The translations under genes and the position numbers were made by a program. From NCBI RefSeq assembly GCF_002953255.1, contig NZ_CP026498.1, forward strand, positions 8,110,345 through 8,157,420: 47,076 nt of DNA. Reading direction: 5' to 3'. Shown one piece after another: positions 31,308 to 40,409 of this stretch (positions are counted from its first letter, which is position 1; each line of letters begins with the position of its first letter). The notes beneath the pieces were generated by a model. That model ran no database searches. It was not told the DNA's origin and saw nothing but the letters and a program-made list of their open reading frames with translations. The stretch is from Streptomyces sp. CB01881. Its GTDB lineage: Bacteria; Actinomycetota; Actinomycetes; Streptomycetales; Streptomycetaceae.

Positions 31308-34300
31308 CTATGCCGACGGCAGCCAGCCCGTCTGCACCATCTGCCCGCTGGTCACCCGGCGCGAGACGAACACCCCGCGCCCCGGCGGCAGCGGCTGCGG
31401 TTTGACCGTGCCCAGCAGCGCGCCCTCGTCCTTGTTGCCGGACAGGATCACGCCCTGGCCGCCCAGCTCGCGCATCCGCTGCATCACCGGCTCGTACAGC
31501 GAACGCCCCGCGCCACCCGCACTGCGCGCGATGATCACCCGCAGGCCGATGTCCCGGGCGAACGGCAGGAACTCGGCCAGCGGCGCCAGCGGGTTGCCCG
31601 AGCTCGTCGCCACCAGCTCGTAGTCGTCCACGATCACGAACATGTCCTTGCCGCTGTACCAGCTGCGGTTGCGCAGCTGCTCGGCGGTCACGTCCGGGCC
31701 CGGCAGACGGCGCGAGCAGGCCCCGCGCAGCATCTCCACGATGCTGGTCATGGCCGGCTGCGCGGCCGCGTACTCCACCAGGTACTCCTGCGGAACGGTG
31801 CCGAGCAGCGCACGCCGGTAGTCGCCGACCACGATGCCGGCCTGCTCCGGCGTGTAGCGCTCGGTGATCTGCTTGACCAGCATCCGCAGCAGCGCCGACT
31901 TACCGGACTCGGTGTCGCCGAAGACGATGAACAGCGGGTCGGTCTCGAAGTTGACGAACGCCGGGGCCAGCTCCACCTCGTCCACGCCGAACGCGATCCC
32001 GCGCTCCGGGTACTCGAAGCCCTTCGGCAGCGCGAACCCGTCCAGCACCGTCGGCAGCATCCGGACCTGCGGTGCGCGCGGGCCCGTCCAGGCCGCGTTG
32101 ACCGCCGCCACCAGCCCGGCCACGCCCTGCTGGAGGTCGTCCACCGAACGGGAGCCGTCCAGCCGCGGCAGACCCGTCAGGAAGTGCAGCCGGTCCGCGG
32201 TGATGCCGCGCCCCGGCACGGCCGGCACGTTCTGCGCCACCCGGCGGTCCACCTCGGACTCCATCGAGTCGCCGAGCTTCAGCTCGGTCCGGTTCTGCAG
32301 CAGGTCCTTCAGCGCCGGACGGACCTCCGCGTACCGGGCCGCCGTCACGATCAGGTGGACGCCGTAACCGAGGCCGCGCTGGGCGATGTCCCCGATCACG
32401 CCCTCCAGCATCTCGTAGTCCTGCTTGAAGGTGTTCCAGCCGTCGACGACCAGGAACACGTCGCCGAACTGCTCGTCCGGCAGCTGGCCGGCCGCCCGGC
32501 GGGCCCGGTACGTCGCGATCGTGTCGATCCCGGTCTGTCGGAACAGCTCCTCGCGCCGGTTCAGCACCCCGTGCACCTCGCTGATCATCCGGCGCACCTT
32601 CTCGGCGTCCAGCCGCCCGGCCACCCCGCCGACGTGCGGCAGGTCCTGGAGCGACTGGAAACCGCCACCGCCGAAGTCCAGCAGGTAGAACTGCGCCTCC
32701 AGCGGCGTGTGGGTGAGCGCGAACGCCACCACCGTGGTGCGGATCACCGTCGACTTGCCGGACCGCGGCCCGCCGACCACCAGACCGTGACCGGCCGCAC
32801 CCGAGTAGTCGTGCTCCAGCACGTCGCGCTTCTGCTCGCGCGGCCGGTCCACGATGCCGACCGGCACCCGCAGCCGGCCCAGGCCGCCCGACCCGGGCGA
32901 GGTGAGCCCGCGCTCCGCCGTCGCCTGCAGCGGCAGCATCAGCTCGTCCATGCTCGGCGGCTCGTCCAGCGGCGGCAGCCACACCTGGTGCGCCGCCGGG
33001 CCCTGCCCCGCCATCCGCTGCACGAACACGTCCAGCACGGTGTCGACCAGCGCGTCGTCCTGCTCCTCGACCTCCGGCTCGACCTCCTGCACCAGCGGCT
33101 CCAGCACCGGCACCTCGGCCGCCGTGAAGAGCACCGGCTGCGCCGTCACCAGCCGTCCGCCGACGGAGCGCTGCTGCCCCGGCGCCCGGTACGGCCCGGA
33201 GACGTACGCGGCCTTGAACCGCTCCATCACGTCGGTGCCGAACTTCAGGTAGCCGACACCCGGCACCGGCGGCAGGTGGTACGCGTCGGGCACGCCGATC
33301 GCCGCCCGCGACTCGGCCGCCGAGAAGGTCCGCAGACCGATCCGGTACGAGAGGTAGGTGTCCAGGCCGCGCAGCTTGCCCTCCTCCAGGCGCTGCGAGG
33401 CCAGCAGCAGGTGCACACCCAGCGAACGGCCGATCCGGCCGATCTGGATGAACATGTCGATGAAGTCCGGCTTCGCGGTCAGCAGCTCGGAGAACTCGTC
33501 GATGATCAGCACCAGCGACGGCAGCGGGTCCAGCGCCGCACCGGCCGCCCGGGCCCGCTCGTACTCGTTCAGGTTGGCGTAGTTGCCCGACCGGTGCAGC
33601 AGCTCCTGACGGCGGTTCATCTCGCCCTCGATCGCGTCCCGCATGCGGTCGACCAGGGTGAGCTCGCCCTCCAGGTTGGTGATCACCGCCGAGGTGTGCG
33701 GCATGTCCGCCATGCCGGAGAAGGTCGCACCACCCTTGAAGTCCGCCAGGACGAAGTTCAGCGTCTCCGAGGAGTGCGTCATCGCCAGGCCGAGCACCAG
33801 GGTGCGCAGCAGCTCCGACTTGCCGGAGCCGGTCGCGCCGACGCACAGGCCGTGCGGGCCCATGCCCTCCAGCGCGGCCTCCTTGATGTCCAGGTAGACG
33901 TGCTCGCCGCCGGCGCCGATCCCGATCGGCACCCGCAGCTTCTCGCGCTGCGCCCGCGGCCGCCAGCTGCGCGACACCTCGAACGAGCCCGGGTCGCCCG
34001 AGTTCATCAGGTCGGTGAAGTCCAGGTTGGACAGCAGCGGCTCGTCGTCGCCGCCGGCCGAGATCCGGTACGGCGCCAACTGCCGGGCCAGCGCCTCCGA
34101 CTGCCAGGCCGAGAGGGTGTCCGGCTTGCCGGAGTACGTCGCGCCCGAGGCCGAACGGAGCACCAGCTCCTCCGGCGTCACCGTCACGATCAGGTGGCCG
34201 GTCGGCTCGTCCAGGTCACCCGGGACCACCTCGACGATGGTCACCCCCTGCACGCCCTCCGCGCCGGCCAGCACCGAGTCGTGCGGCACCGACGCGCCGT

Positions 34301-35255
34301 CCATGACGACGATGATGTGCGGCTGGTCCGATGACGGCGCCGCGTCCCGCACGAACCGCTGGCGGCCCGCCAGTTCGTCCTGGAGCAGGTGCTCCAGCTC
34401 ACCGAGGCCGGTCGCGATCAGCCGGCGCGAGCCCGCGCCGTCGCTCTCCTTGCGGTGCTGGTTGTGCGGGAGCCACTTGGTCCACTCCCACTCCTCCACC
34501 GCACCCGGCGCCGCCGCGACCGTCACCAGCAGGTCGTCCGGCGAGTGCAGCGTCGTCAACTGGGCGATCATCGCCCGCACGTTGCCGTACACGGTGTCCG
34601 GGTCCCCGCACACCGTGATGTGGTAGAAGGCGCGCAGCGAGACCGCCAACGGCAGGTCCTGCAAGGTGCCGTGGGCCTTGAGGAAGGTGTGCATCGCCGC
34701 CGCCGAGAGCGGCTCCAGCTCCTCCATCGGCGCCGTCTGCGGCGCCACCAGCGGCGTCGACAGCTGCACCGGCCCGCGGCCGACCCGGATCTGCGCGAAG
34801 TCGCCGTCCCCGGTGCGGCGTTCCCACAGCCGGCGGCCGTCCGCGACGATCGACCAGAGCTGGTCCGGCTCCGGGTTCAGGAACAGCTGCGCGCCGCGCT
34901 GGCGCTCGGCGGTCCGGCGCACCTGGCGGCGCATCTGCTGGAGGTACTTCAGGTAGTCACGGCGCTCGTCGGCGGTGGCGGTCGAACCGCCCTTGCGCGC
35001 CCGCACGATCTGGGCCAGTGCCATGCCGACCGTCGACACGATCATCAGGCCGCCCATGATCTTCATCGGGGCCTGCGCGCCGGGCGAGAAGAAGAACACC
35101 GCCGAGCCGCCCATGCCGAGCATCGGCAGGATGCTCATCAACCAGTCCTCGCCGCCCGACCTCGGCAGCTCGGGCGGGGTGACCAGCTCGACCGGCTCGT
35201 CCGGCACCGCCGGCGGATAGGCCCGCGCCGGGCGTTTGACCGTAATGACACTCAT
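31308..35255 (-). CDS. eccC: Type VII secretion FtsK/SpoIIIE-type ATPase EccC (fused EccCa-EccCb)
   Basis: 1315 residues from the ATG (1317 from the GTG two codons earlier). EccC is the motor of ESX secretion and recognises the YxxxD/E signal of WXG100 substrates. Two membrane helices lie near 40-85. Three FtsK-like ATPase domains follow, all with intact Walker A lysines: GATGSGKS (about 472), GGPRSGKS (about 825) and GDTESGKS (about 1112). Walker B-like strands are VLADFKGG, YLLDFGGG and VIVDDYE. All three domains are on one polypeptide, unlike the split EccCa/EccCb of mycobacterial ESX-1. It is transcribed away from eccD and terminated at 31235-31267. Confidence 0.97.
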   Translation of the reverse strand: MSVITVKRPARAYPPAVPDEPVELVTPPELPRSGGEDWLMSILPMLGMGGSAVFFFSPGAQAPMKIMGGLMIVSTVGMALAQIVRARKGGSTATADERRDYLKYLQQMRRQVRRTAERQRGAQLFLNPEPDQLWSIVADGRRLWERRTGDGDFAQIRVGRGPVQLSTPLVAPQTAPMEELEPLSAAAMHTFLKAHGTLQDLPLAVSLRAFYHITVCGDPDTVYGNVRAMIAQLTTLHSPDDLLVTVAAAPGAVEEWEWTKWLPHNQHRKESDGAGSRRLIATGLGELEHLLQDELAGRQRFVRDAAPSSDQPHIIVVMDGASVPHDSVLAGAEGVQGVTIVEVVPGDLDEPTGHLIVTVTPEELVLRSASGATYSGKPDTLSAWQSEALARQLAPYRISAGGDDEPLLSNLDFTDLMNSGDPGSFEVSRSWRPRAQREKLRVPIGIGAGGEHVYLDIKEAALEGMGPHGLCVGATGSGKSELLRTLVLGLAMTHSSETLNFVLADFKGGATFSGMADMPHTSAVITNLEGELTLVDRMRDAIEGEMNRRQELLHRSGNYANLNEYERARAAGAALDPLPSLVLIIDEFSELLTAKPDFIDMFIQIGRIGRSLGVHLLLASQRLEEGKLRGLDTYLSYRIGLRTFSAAESRAAIGVPDAYHLPPVPGVGYLKFGTDVMERFKAAYVSGPYRAPGQQRSVGGRLVTAQPVLFTAAEVPVLEPLVQEVEPEVEEQDDALVDTVLDVFVQRMAGQGPAAHQVWLPPLDEPPSMDELMLPLQATAERGLTSPGSGGLGRLRVPVGIVDRPREQKRDVLEHDYSGAAGHGLVVGGPRSGKSTVIRTTVVAFALTHTPLEAQFYLLDFGGGGFQSLQDLPHVGGVAGRLDAEKVRRMISEVHGVLNRREELFRQTGIDTIATYRARRAAGQLPDEQFGDVFLVVDGWNTFKQDYEMLEGVIGDIAQRGLGYGVHLIVTAARYAEVRPALKDLLQNRTELKLGDSMESEVDRRVAQNVPAVPGRGITADRLHFLTGLPRLDGSRSVDDLQQGVAGLVAAVNAAWTGPRAPQVRMLPTVLDGFALPKGFEYPERGIAFGVDEVELAPAFVNFETDPLFIVFGDTESGKSALLRMLVKQITERYTPEQAGIVVGDYRRALLGTVPQEYLVEYAAAQPAMTSIVEMLRGACSRRLPGPDVTAEQLRNRSWYSGKDMFVIVDDYELVATSSGNPLAPLAEFLPFARDIGLRVIIARSAGGAGRSLYEPVMQRMRELGGQGVILSGNKDEGALLGTVKPQPLPPGRGVFVSRRVTSGQMVQTGWLPSA

Positions 35256-35708
35256 GCGCACCCCACCCCACGGCCTCGAACGGTCTTCTCGTTCATCCCG
35301 GCATCAGCCCTCACGCAACTGGATTACGTACGGGTGAGGGCGCCCCGTGTGACGCCGCCCCCGCTCCGCCGACCGCAGGCACCCGGGGAGGAGCGCGGCC
35401 CCTTCCCCCGTCGCCTTGCGCAGGGGCCGATCCTAGCCGGGCACCCCCGCGCCCCGTACCGGCCCCACCCCGTCGCCCCGGCAGCCCCACCGGCGCACCC
35501 CCGCCCCGCCCGCCCCCTCACCCCTGCGCGGTGGTGGGCACAAACGGAGCGGGTAGGGTAACGCCGCGCCAACTCATGGCCGGATCGAGCCAGTTCCGCC
35601 CGGCCGGCACCGCGCAGCAGCCAGACCGACCGCCGCCGGCAGAGCGGCACCGTCAACGAGGGGGAGCGCCCAAGTGCGTCGAGTGATGTGTGTCAGCGGG
35701 GTGCGGGC
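35256..35708. promoter_or_regulatory. Divergent promoter region between eccC and eccD
   Basis: About 450 nt without a gene. Visible elements are an 8-bp inverted repeat, GCCCTCAC/GTGAGGGC (35307-35314 and 35334-35341), around an AT-richer segment, and a -10-like TAGGGT at 35554-35559 facing eccD, without an obvious -35. The C/G-rich middle part shows no coding bias or repeat. Confidence 0.45.
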
Positions 35709-37166
35709 ATGAGTACCTCCGCCACGACCGGCTTCTGCCGGGTCACCGTCGTCGCCCCGGACAGCCGGATCGACGTCGCCCTGCCCGAGGACGTCCCGCT
35801 CGCGGACGTCTACCCCGAGGTGCTGCGCCTGTCCGGGCAGAGCCAGCCGGACGGCGCCCCGACCGGCTTCCACCTCGTCCGCCGCGACGGCACCGTGCTC
35901 GACAGCGGGCTGCCGCTCGCCGCCCAGCAGGTCCGCGACGGCGACCTGCTCAGCCTGCGCCCCTTCGCCGAGTCGCTGCCGCCCGCCGTCTACGACGACG
36001 TGGCCGACGCGATCGCCAGCGCGGTCGAGGCCGACCGCCGCTTCTGGAGCCCCGAGCTGATGCGGGCCTTCGGCCTGATCGGCGCCGGCGTGCTGCTCGC
36101 CCTGCTCGGCTTCGCGCTCTGGTTCTCCGACCTGCGCCACGACATGCACGGCCTGCCCGGCGTCCTCTCCGGCGTCACCGCCGTCCTGCTCACCGCCCTG
36201 GCCGGCGTCCGCGCCCGGGTCTACCAGGACGCCTGGGCCGCCCTCGCGCTCGGCCTCGGCGCGCTGCCGCACGCCCTGATCGGCGGCAGCGGCATCATCG
36301 CCCCCGCCCACGCGTGGGACGGCCCGGGCCGGCTCCAGTTCCTCACCGGCTGCGTCGCCGTCCTGGTCGTCGCCGTGCTGCTGGTCGGCCTGCTGCCCGA
36401 GAGGGACTCGCTGTTCGTCGCCGCCGCCTTCCTGGCCGCCGCCGGCGCGTTCGCCACCTTCGCCGCCGTGCTGCTGCCCGGCACCCCGGCCAACCACATC
36501 GCCGCCGTCACCGGCGTCGCCGCCACCGCCGTGATCGGCTTCCTGCCCGGCCTCTCGGCCCGCTTCGCCCGGCTGCCCGTCGGCTTCAGCGCCCCCGGCC
36601 AGACCCGCACCCGCAGCCGCGACTACGACGAGGAGGCCGGCCGCGCCGAGGCCGTCCAGTACGAGCGGATCGCCCACCAGGCCCGCCGCGGCCACGAGGT
36701 GCTGGTCGGCCTGGTCGGCGGCTGCGCCGCGGTGATCGTCGGCGCCTGCGCCGTGCTCGGCTTCACCGACGAGCTCTTCCCCGAGCTGCTCGCGCTGACC
36801 CTCGGCATCGCCACCATGCTGCGGGCCCGGCTGTTCCGCTACACCGCGCAGGTCTTCAGCCTCACCATCGCCGGCCTGCTCGGCCTGTCGCTGCTCATCG
36901 TCGGCCTCTCGCTGCACACCCCGCTGTTCATCCTCAAGGCCGCCAGCTCGACCGAGGTCGACCTGCGCACCATCTGGCTGGGCACCTCGATCGCCTTCGG
37001 CGCCGCGATCCTGACCGCGATCGCCCTGGTGGTGCCGCGGCTCGGCGTCTCCCCGTTCTGGGGGCGCATCCTGGACCTGGTCGACAGCCTCACCCTGATC
37101 GCGCTCGTCCCGCTGGCGCTGGGCGTGCTGGACATCTACAGCCTGGTCCGCGGCGCCACCGGCTGA
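35709..37166 (+). CDS. eccD: Type VII secretion integral membrane protein EccD
   Basis: 485 residues. EccD lines the ESX membrane complex. The N-terminal ubiquitin-like (YukD-like) domain spans about 8-85: FCRVTVVAPDSRIDVALP, PLADVYPEVLRL and VRDGDLLSLRPF. After a short linker, roughly 11 hydrophobic helices follow from residue 115 to the end, in line with the family. A charged cytoplasmic loop (about 300-330, RTRSRDYDEEAGRAEAVQYE) lies between helix groups. The ATG at 35709 follows GCGGGGTGCGGG; an ATG seven codons upstream gives a less typical start. The stop codon falls inside an 8-bp hairpin (37165-37192) that may be a weak terminator. Confidence 0.94.
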   Translation: MSTSATTGFCRVTVVAPDSRIDVALPEDVPLADVYPEVLRLSGQSQPDGAPTGFHLVRRDGTVLDSGLPLAAQQVRDGDLLSLRPFAESLPPAVYDDVADAIASAVEADRRFWSPELMRAFGLIGAGVLLALLGFALWFSDLRHDMHGLPGVLSGVTAVLLTALAGVRARVYQDAWAALALGLGALPHALIGGSGIIAPAHAWDGPGRLQFLTGCVAVLVVAVLLVGLLPERDSLFVAAAFLAAAGAFATFAAVLLPGTPANHIAAVTGVAATAVIGFLPGLSARFARLPVGFSAPGQTRTRSRDYDEEAGRAEAVQYERIAHQARRGHEVLVGLVGGCAAVIVGACAVLGFTDELFPELLALTLGIATMLRARLFRYTAQVFSLTIAGLLGLSLLIVGLSLHTPLFILKAASSTEVDLRTIWLGTSIAFGAAILTAIALVVPRLGVSPFWGRILDLVDSLTLIALVPLALGVLDIYSLVRGATG

Positions 37167-37349
37167 CCGGCCCGGCGGCCCCGCGGCCGGTCCGGCGGGC
37201 GGCACTGGTACGCTTGCCCTTCGAGTGCACCAGTGTGTCCGTCCCACGAGGGTCGCAGACCGCCGGCCGCGCTCGCAGACGACACCGAGTTCTCACAGAG
37301 TCCTGTGCCGTAGACCAGGACCGCTCGGTATCACCTCGAAGGAGTTGCA

Positions 37350-37640
37350 GTGGCTCTCGCCTCTGACGTCAAGAAGCAGATCATCGCCGAGTTCGGCCAG
37401 AAGGAGGGCGACACCGGCTCCCCCGAGGTCCAGGTGGCCATGCTCTCCCGCCGCATCTCGGACCTGACCGAGCACCTGAAGGCCCACAAGCACGACCACC
37501 ACTCGCGTCGCGGCCTGCTGATCCTGGTCGGCCAGCGTCGCCGCCTGCTGCAGTACCTGGCCAAGAAGGACATCGAGCGCTTCCGTACGCTCGTCGACCG
37601 CCTGGGCATCCGCCGCGGTGCCGCCGGTGGCGCCCGCTAA
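37350..37640 (+). CDS. rpsO: 30S ribosomal protein S15
   Basis: 96 residues. S15 binds the central domain of 16S rRNA early in assembly. Family motifs present: KKQIIAEFGQKEGDTGSPEVQ at the N-terminus (split here as residues 8-28), ISDLTEHLKAHKHDHHSRRG and the LLILVGQRRRLLQYL helix. The start is GTG, with AAGGAG 5-6 nt upstream. It precedes pnp, an arrangement conserved in most bacteria. In Streptomyces the rpsO-pnp transcript is known to be processed by RNase III in the intergenic hairpin. The 183-nt leader after eccD has no clear consensus promoter. Confidence 0.97.
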   Translation: MALASDVKKQIIAEFGQKEGDTGSPEVQVAMLSRRISDLTEHLKAHKHDHHSRRGLLILVGQRRRLLQYLAKKDIERFRTLVDRLGIRRGAAGGAR

Positions 37641-37651
37641 GACCGCCGCTC

Positions 37652-37682
37652 GGGGCGGCTCCCCACACCGGGGAGCCGCCCC
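37652..37682 (+). terminator. rpsO-pnp intergenic hairpin
   Basis: Perfect 13-bp stem (37652-37664 with 37670-37682), 5-nt loop ACACC, 11 nt after the rpsO stop. The equivalent structure in Streptomyces is an RNase III processing site and partial terminator. Confidence 0.85.
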
Positions 37683-38097
37683 TCGCGCGTATGCCGCGGC
37701 CGGCGACCCGCGGCACCCTGACATAACAACTCGCGCGCACCTCCCCAGGTGGCCGAGGATTGCACCGTAGGGTTGTGGGCATGCCGGGTGATGGCGCGAC
37801 AGCGCGCCACCCAGGCGGAAAGACCCCAACCCCCGCGGGACGAAGGCTTCAAACGGAAGCCGCCCGCATCCGAGAGAGCGTCCAGACGCGGACCGCCCGT
37901 CCAGGCCTGGCAGCCGAGAGGCGCCGGTCCTCGGTAGTGGCCGCCGGAAGTCCCGCAGACCGAGCGGGGCGCACCGGAGGCTTCGATCGAAGACCGGCCA
38001 GGACTGCCTTCCTCTTTGCGAAAGAGGGCCCAGGGCCACCGGCAGGCGATGCGCGGGGACGCTCTCCCGGAGACGTACGAAAGAGGAGATCTTCCAG
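37683..38097 (+). promoter_or_regulatory. pnp: pnp leader region
   Basis: About 415 nt without a gene. A -10-like TAGGGT is at 37768-37773, and a 7-bp hairpin (TGGCGCG/CGCGCCA, 37792-37809) lies just downstream. In Streptomyces pnp has promoters of its own in this interval. The ribosome binding site is GAGGAG, about 9 nt before the GTG start at 38098. Confidence 0.5.
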
Positions 38098-40300
38098 GTG
38101 GAAGAGAACGTGTTCTACGCCGAGGCCGTGATCGACAACGGTTCCTTCGGCACCCGTACCATCCGCTTCGAGACCGGCCGCCTGGCCCGTCAGGCCGCCG
38201 GCTCCGCCGTGGCCTACCTGGACGACGACACCATGGTGCTGTCGGCCACCAGCGCGTCCAAGCAGCCGAAGGAGCACTTCGACTTCTTCCCGCTGACCGT
38301 GGACGTCGAGGAGCGGATGTACGCCGCGGGCCGCATCCCCGGCTCGTTCTTCCGTCGCGAGGGCCGGCCCTCCGAGGACGCCATCCTCACCTGCCGCCTC
38401 ATCGACCGCCCGCTGCGCCCGTCCTTCGTCAAGGGCCTGCGCAACGAGGTCCAGGTCGTCGTCACCGTGATGGCGCTCAACCCGGACCACCTGTACGACG
38501 TGGTGGCCATCAACGCCGCCTCGGCCTCCACCCAGCTGGCGGGCCTGCCGTTCTCCGGCCCGATCGGTGGCGTCCGCGTCGCGCTGATCAAGGGCCAGTG
38601 GGTGGCCTTCCCGACCCACAGCGAGCTGGAGTCGGCCGTCTTCGACATGGTCGTCGCCGGCCGCGTCCTGCCGGACGGCGACGTCGCGATCATGATGGTC
38701 GAGGCCGAGGCCACCGACAAGACCATCAAGCTGGTCGAGGGCGGCGCCGAGGCGCCGACCGAGGACGTCGTCGCCGCCGGTCTGGACGCCGCCAAGCCGT
38801 TCATCAAGGTGCTCTGCGCCGCCCAGTCGCAGCTGGCCGCCCAGGCCGCCAAGCCGACCGGCGAGTTCCCGGTCTTCCTGGACTACCAGGACGACGTGCT
38901 GGCCGCCCTGACCGCCGCGGTCAAGGACGAGCTGGCCCAGGCGCTCACCATCGCCGGCAAGCAGGAGCGCAACAACGAGCTGGACCGCGTCAAGGCGATC
39001 GCCGCCGAGAAGCTCCTGCCGGAGTTCGAGGGCCGCGAGAAGGAGATCAGCGCCGCGTACAACGCGCTGACCAAGAAGGTCGTGCGCGAGCGCGTCATCA
39101 AGGACAAGGTCCGCATCGACGGCCGCGGTGTCACCGACATCCGCACCCTGGCCGCCGAGGTCGAGGCCATCCCGCGCGTCCACGGCTCGGCCCTGTTCGA
39201 GCGCGGCGAGACCCAGATCCTGGGTGTCACCACGCTGAACATGCTGCGCATGGAGCAGCAGCTCGACACGCTCTCCCCGGAGACGCGTCGCCGCTACATG
39301 CACCAACGTCCCGCCGTACTCGGTCGGCGAGACCGGCCGCGTGGGCTCGCCCAAGCGCCGCGAGATCGGCCACGGCGCGCTGGCCGAGCGGGCGATCCTG
39401 CCCGTGCTGCCGACCCGCGAGGAGTTCCCCTACGCGATCCGCCAGGTCTCCGAGGCCCTGAGCTCCAACGGCTCCACCTCGATGGGCTCGGTCTGCGCCT
39501 CCACCATGTCGCTGCTGAACGCCGGTGTGCCGCTGAAGGCCGCCGTCGCCGGTATCGCCATGGGCCTGATCTCGCAGGAGATCGACGGCGAGACCCACTA
39601 CGTCGCGCTGACCGACATCCTGGGTGCCGAGGACGCGTACGGCGACATGGACTTCAAGGTCGCCGGTACCCGCAACTTCATCACCGCGCTGCAGCTGGAC
39701 ACCAAGCTCAACGGCATCCCGGCGTCGGTGCTGGCCGCCGCGCTGAAGCAGGCCAAGGACGCCCGTCTGCACATCCTCGACGTGATGAACGAGGCCATCG
39801 ACGCGCCCGACGAGATGTCGCCGAACGCGCCGCGCATCATCACCATCAAGATCCCGGTGGACAAGATCGGTGAGGTCATCGGCCCCAAGGGCAAGATGAT
39901 CAACCAGATCCAGGAGGACACCGGCGCGGACATCACCATCGAGGACGACGGCACCATCTACATCGGTGCGGTCGACGGTCCCTCGGCGGAGGCTGCCCGT
40001 ACGACGATCAACCAGATCGCCAACCCGACCATGCCGGAGGTCGGCGAGCGCTACCTGGGCACCGTGGTCAAGACCACGACGTTCGGCGCGTTCGTCTCGC
40101 TCATGCCGGGCAAGGACGGCCTGCTGCACATCTCGCAGATCCGCAAGCTGGCCGGCGGCAAGCGCGTCGAGAACGTCGAGGACGTGCTCGGCGTCGGCGC
40201 CAAGGTCCAGGTCGAGATCGCCGAGATCGACCCGCGCGGCAAGCTCTCCCTGATCCCGGTCGTCGAGGGCGAGGAGGGTGGCGAGGCCGCTTCCGAGTGA
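38098..40300 (+). pseudogene. pnp: Polynucleotide phosphorylase, frame broken near 39304
   Basis: PNPase degrades RNA from the 3' end with phosphate and, in Streptomyces, also adds 3' tails. The first frame encodes residues 1-402 normally (first RNase PH domain and helical domain, then LFERGETQILGVTTLNML of the second). After RRYMH it continues in a wrong frame to 39873. The correct sequence resumes in the next frame at PPYSVGETGRVGSPKRR and runs through the second RNase PH domain, the KH domain (IGPKGKMINQIQEDTG) and the S1 domain (GTVVKTTTFGAFVSL) to 40300. The expected HNYNFPPYS is reduced, consistent with a net loss of 5 nt; restoring it gives 735 residues, the normal size. It could be a real mutation or a sequencing/assembly error. 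Confidence 0.93.
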
Positions 40301-40334
40301 AGCGCCGCTAGCCTCCCCATCCAGTAGACGCGAT

Positions 40335-40370
40335 CGCGGCCCGCACGCCCCCGTCGGCGTGCGGGCCGCG
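40335..40370 (+). terminator. Terminator after pnp
   Basis: Perfect 15-bp stem (40335-40349 with 40356-40370), 6-nt loop, followed by TCCCGTTGTT, one of the more T-rich tails in the window. It starts 34 nt after the pnp stop. Confidence 0.88.
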
Positions 40371-40409
40371 TCCCGTTGTTCCCCCATGTTTCTCTACGGA
40401 GGTACCCCC

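Noticed and set aside
31140..34334. Very long open frame (over 1000 codons) on the plus strand opposite eccC
   Set aside because: It is rich in Arg/His/Gln/Leu with no recognisable domain, a typical mirror of a high-GC gene on the other strand; eccC is unambiguous there.
37792..37809. FMN or other riboswitch in the pnp leader or ahead of ribF
   Set aside because: Only a simple 7-bp hairpin is visible in the pnp leader, and the short ribF leader has no multi-helix structure or conserved aptamer sequence.
39298..39312. Programmed ribosomal frameshift in pnp
   Set aside because: No slippery heptamer or following pseudoknot was seen, and conserved residues of the NYNF motif are missing rather than just out of frame, so a deletion fits better.
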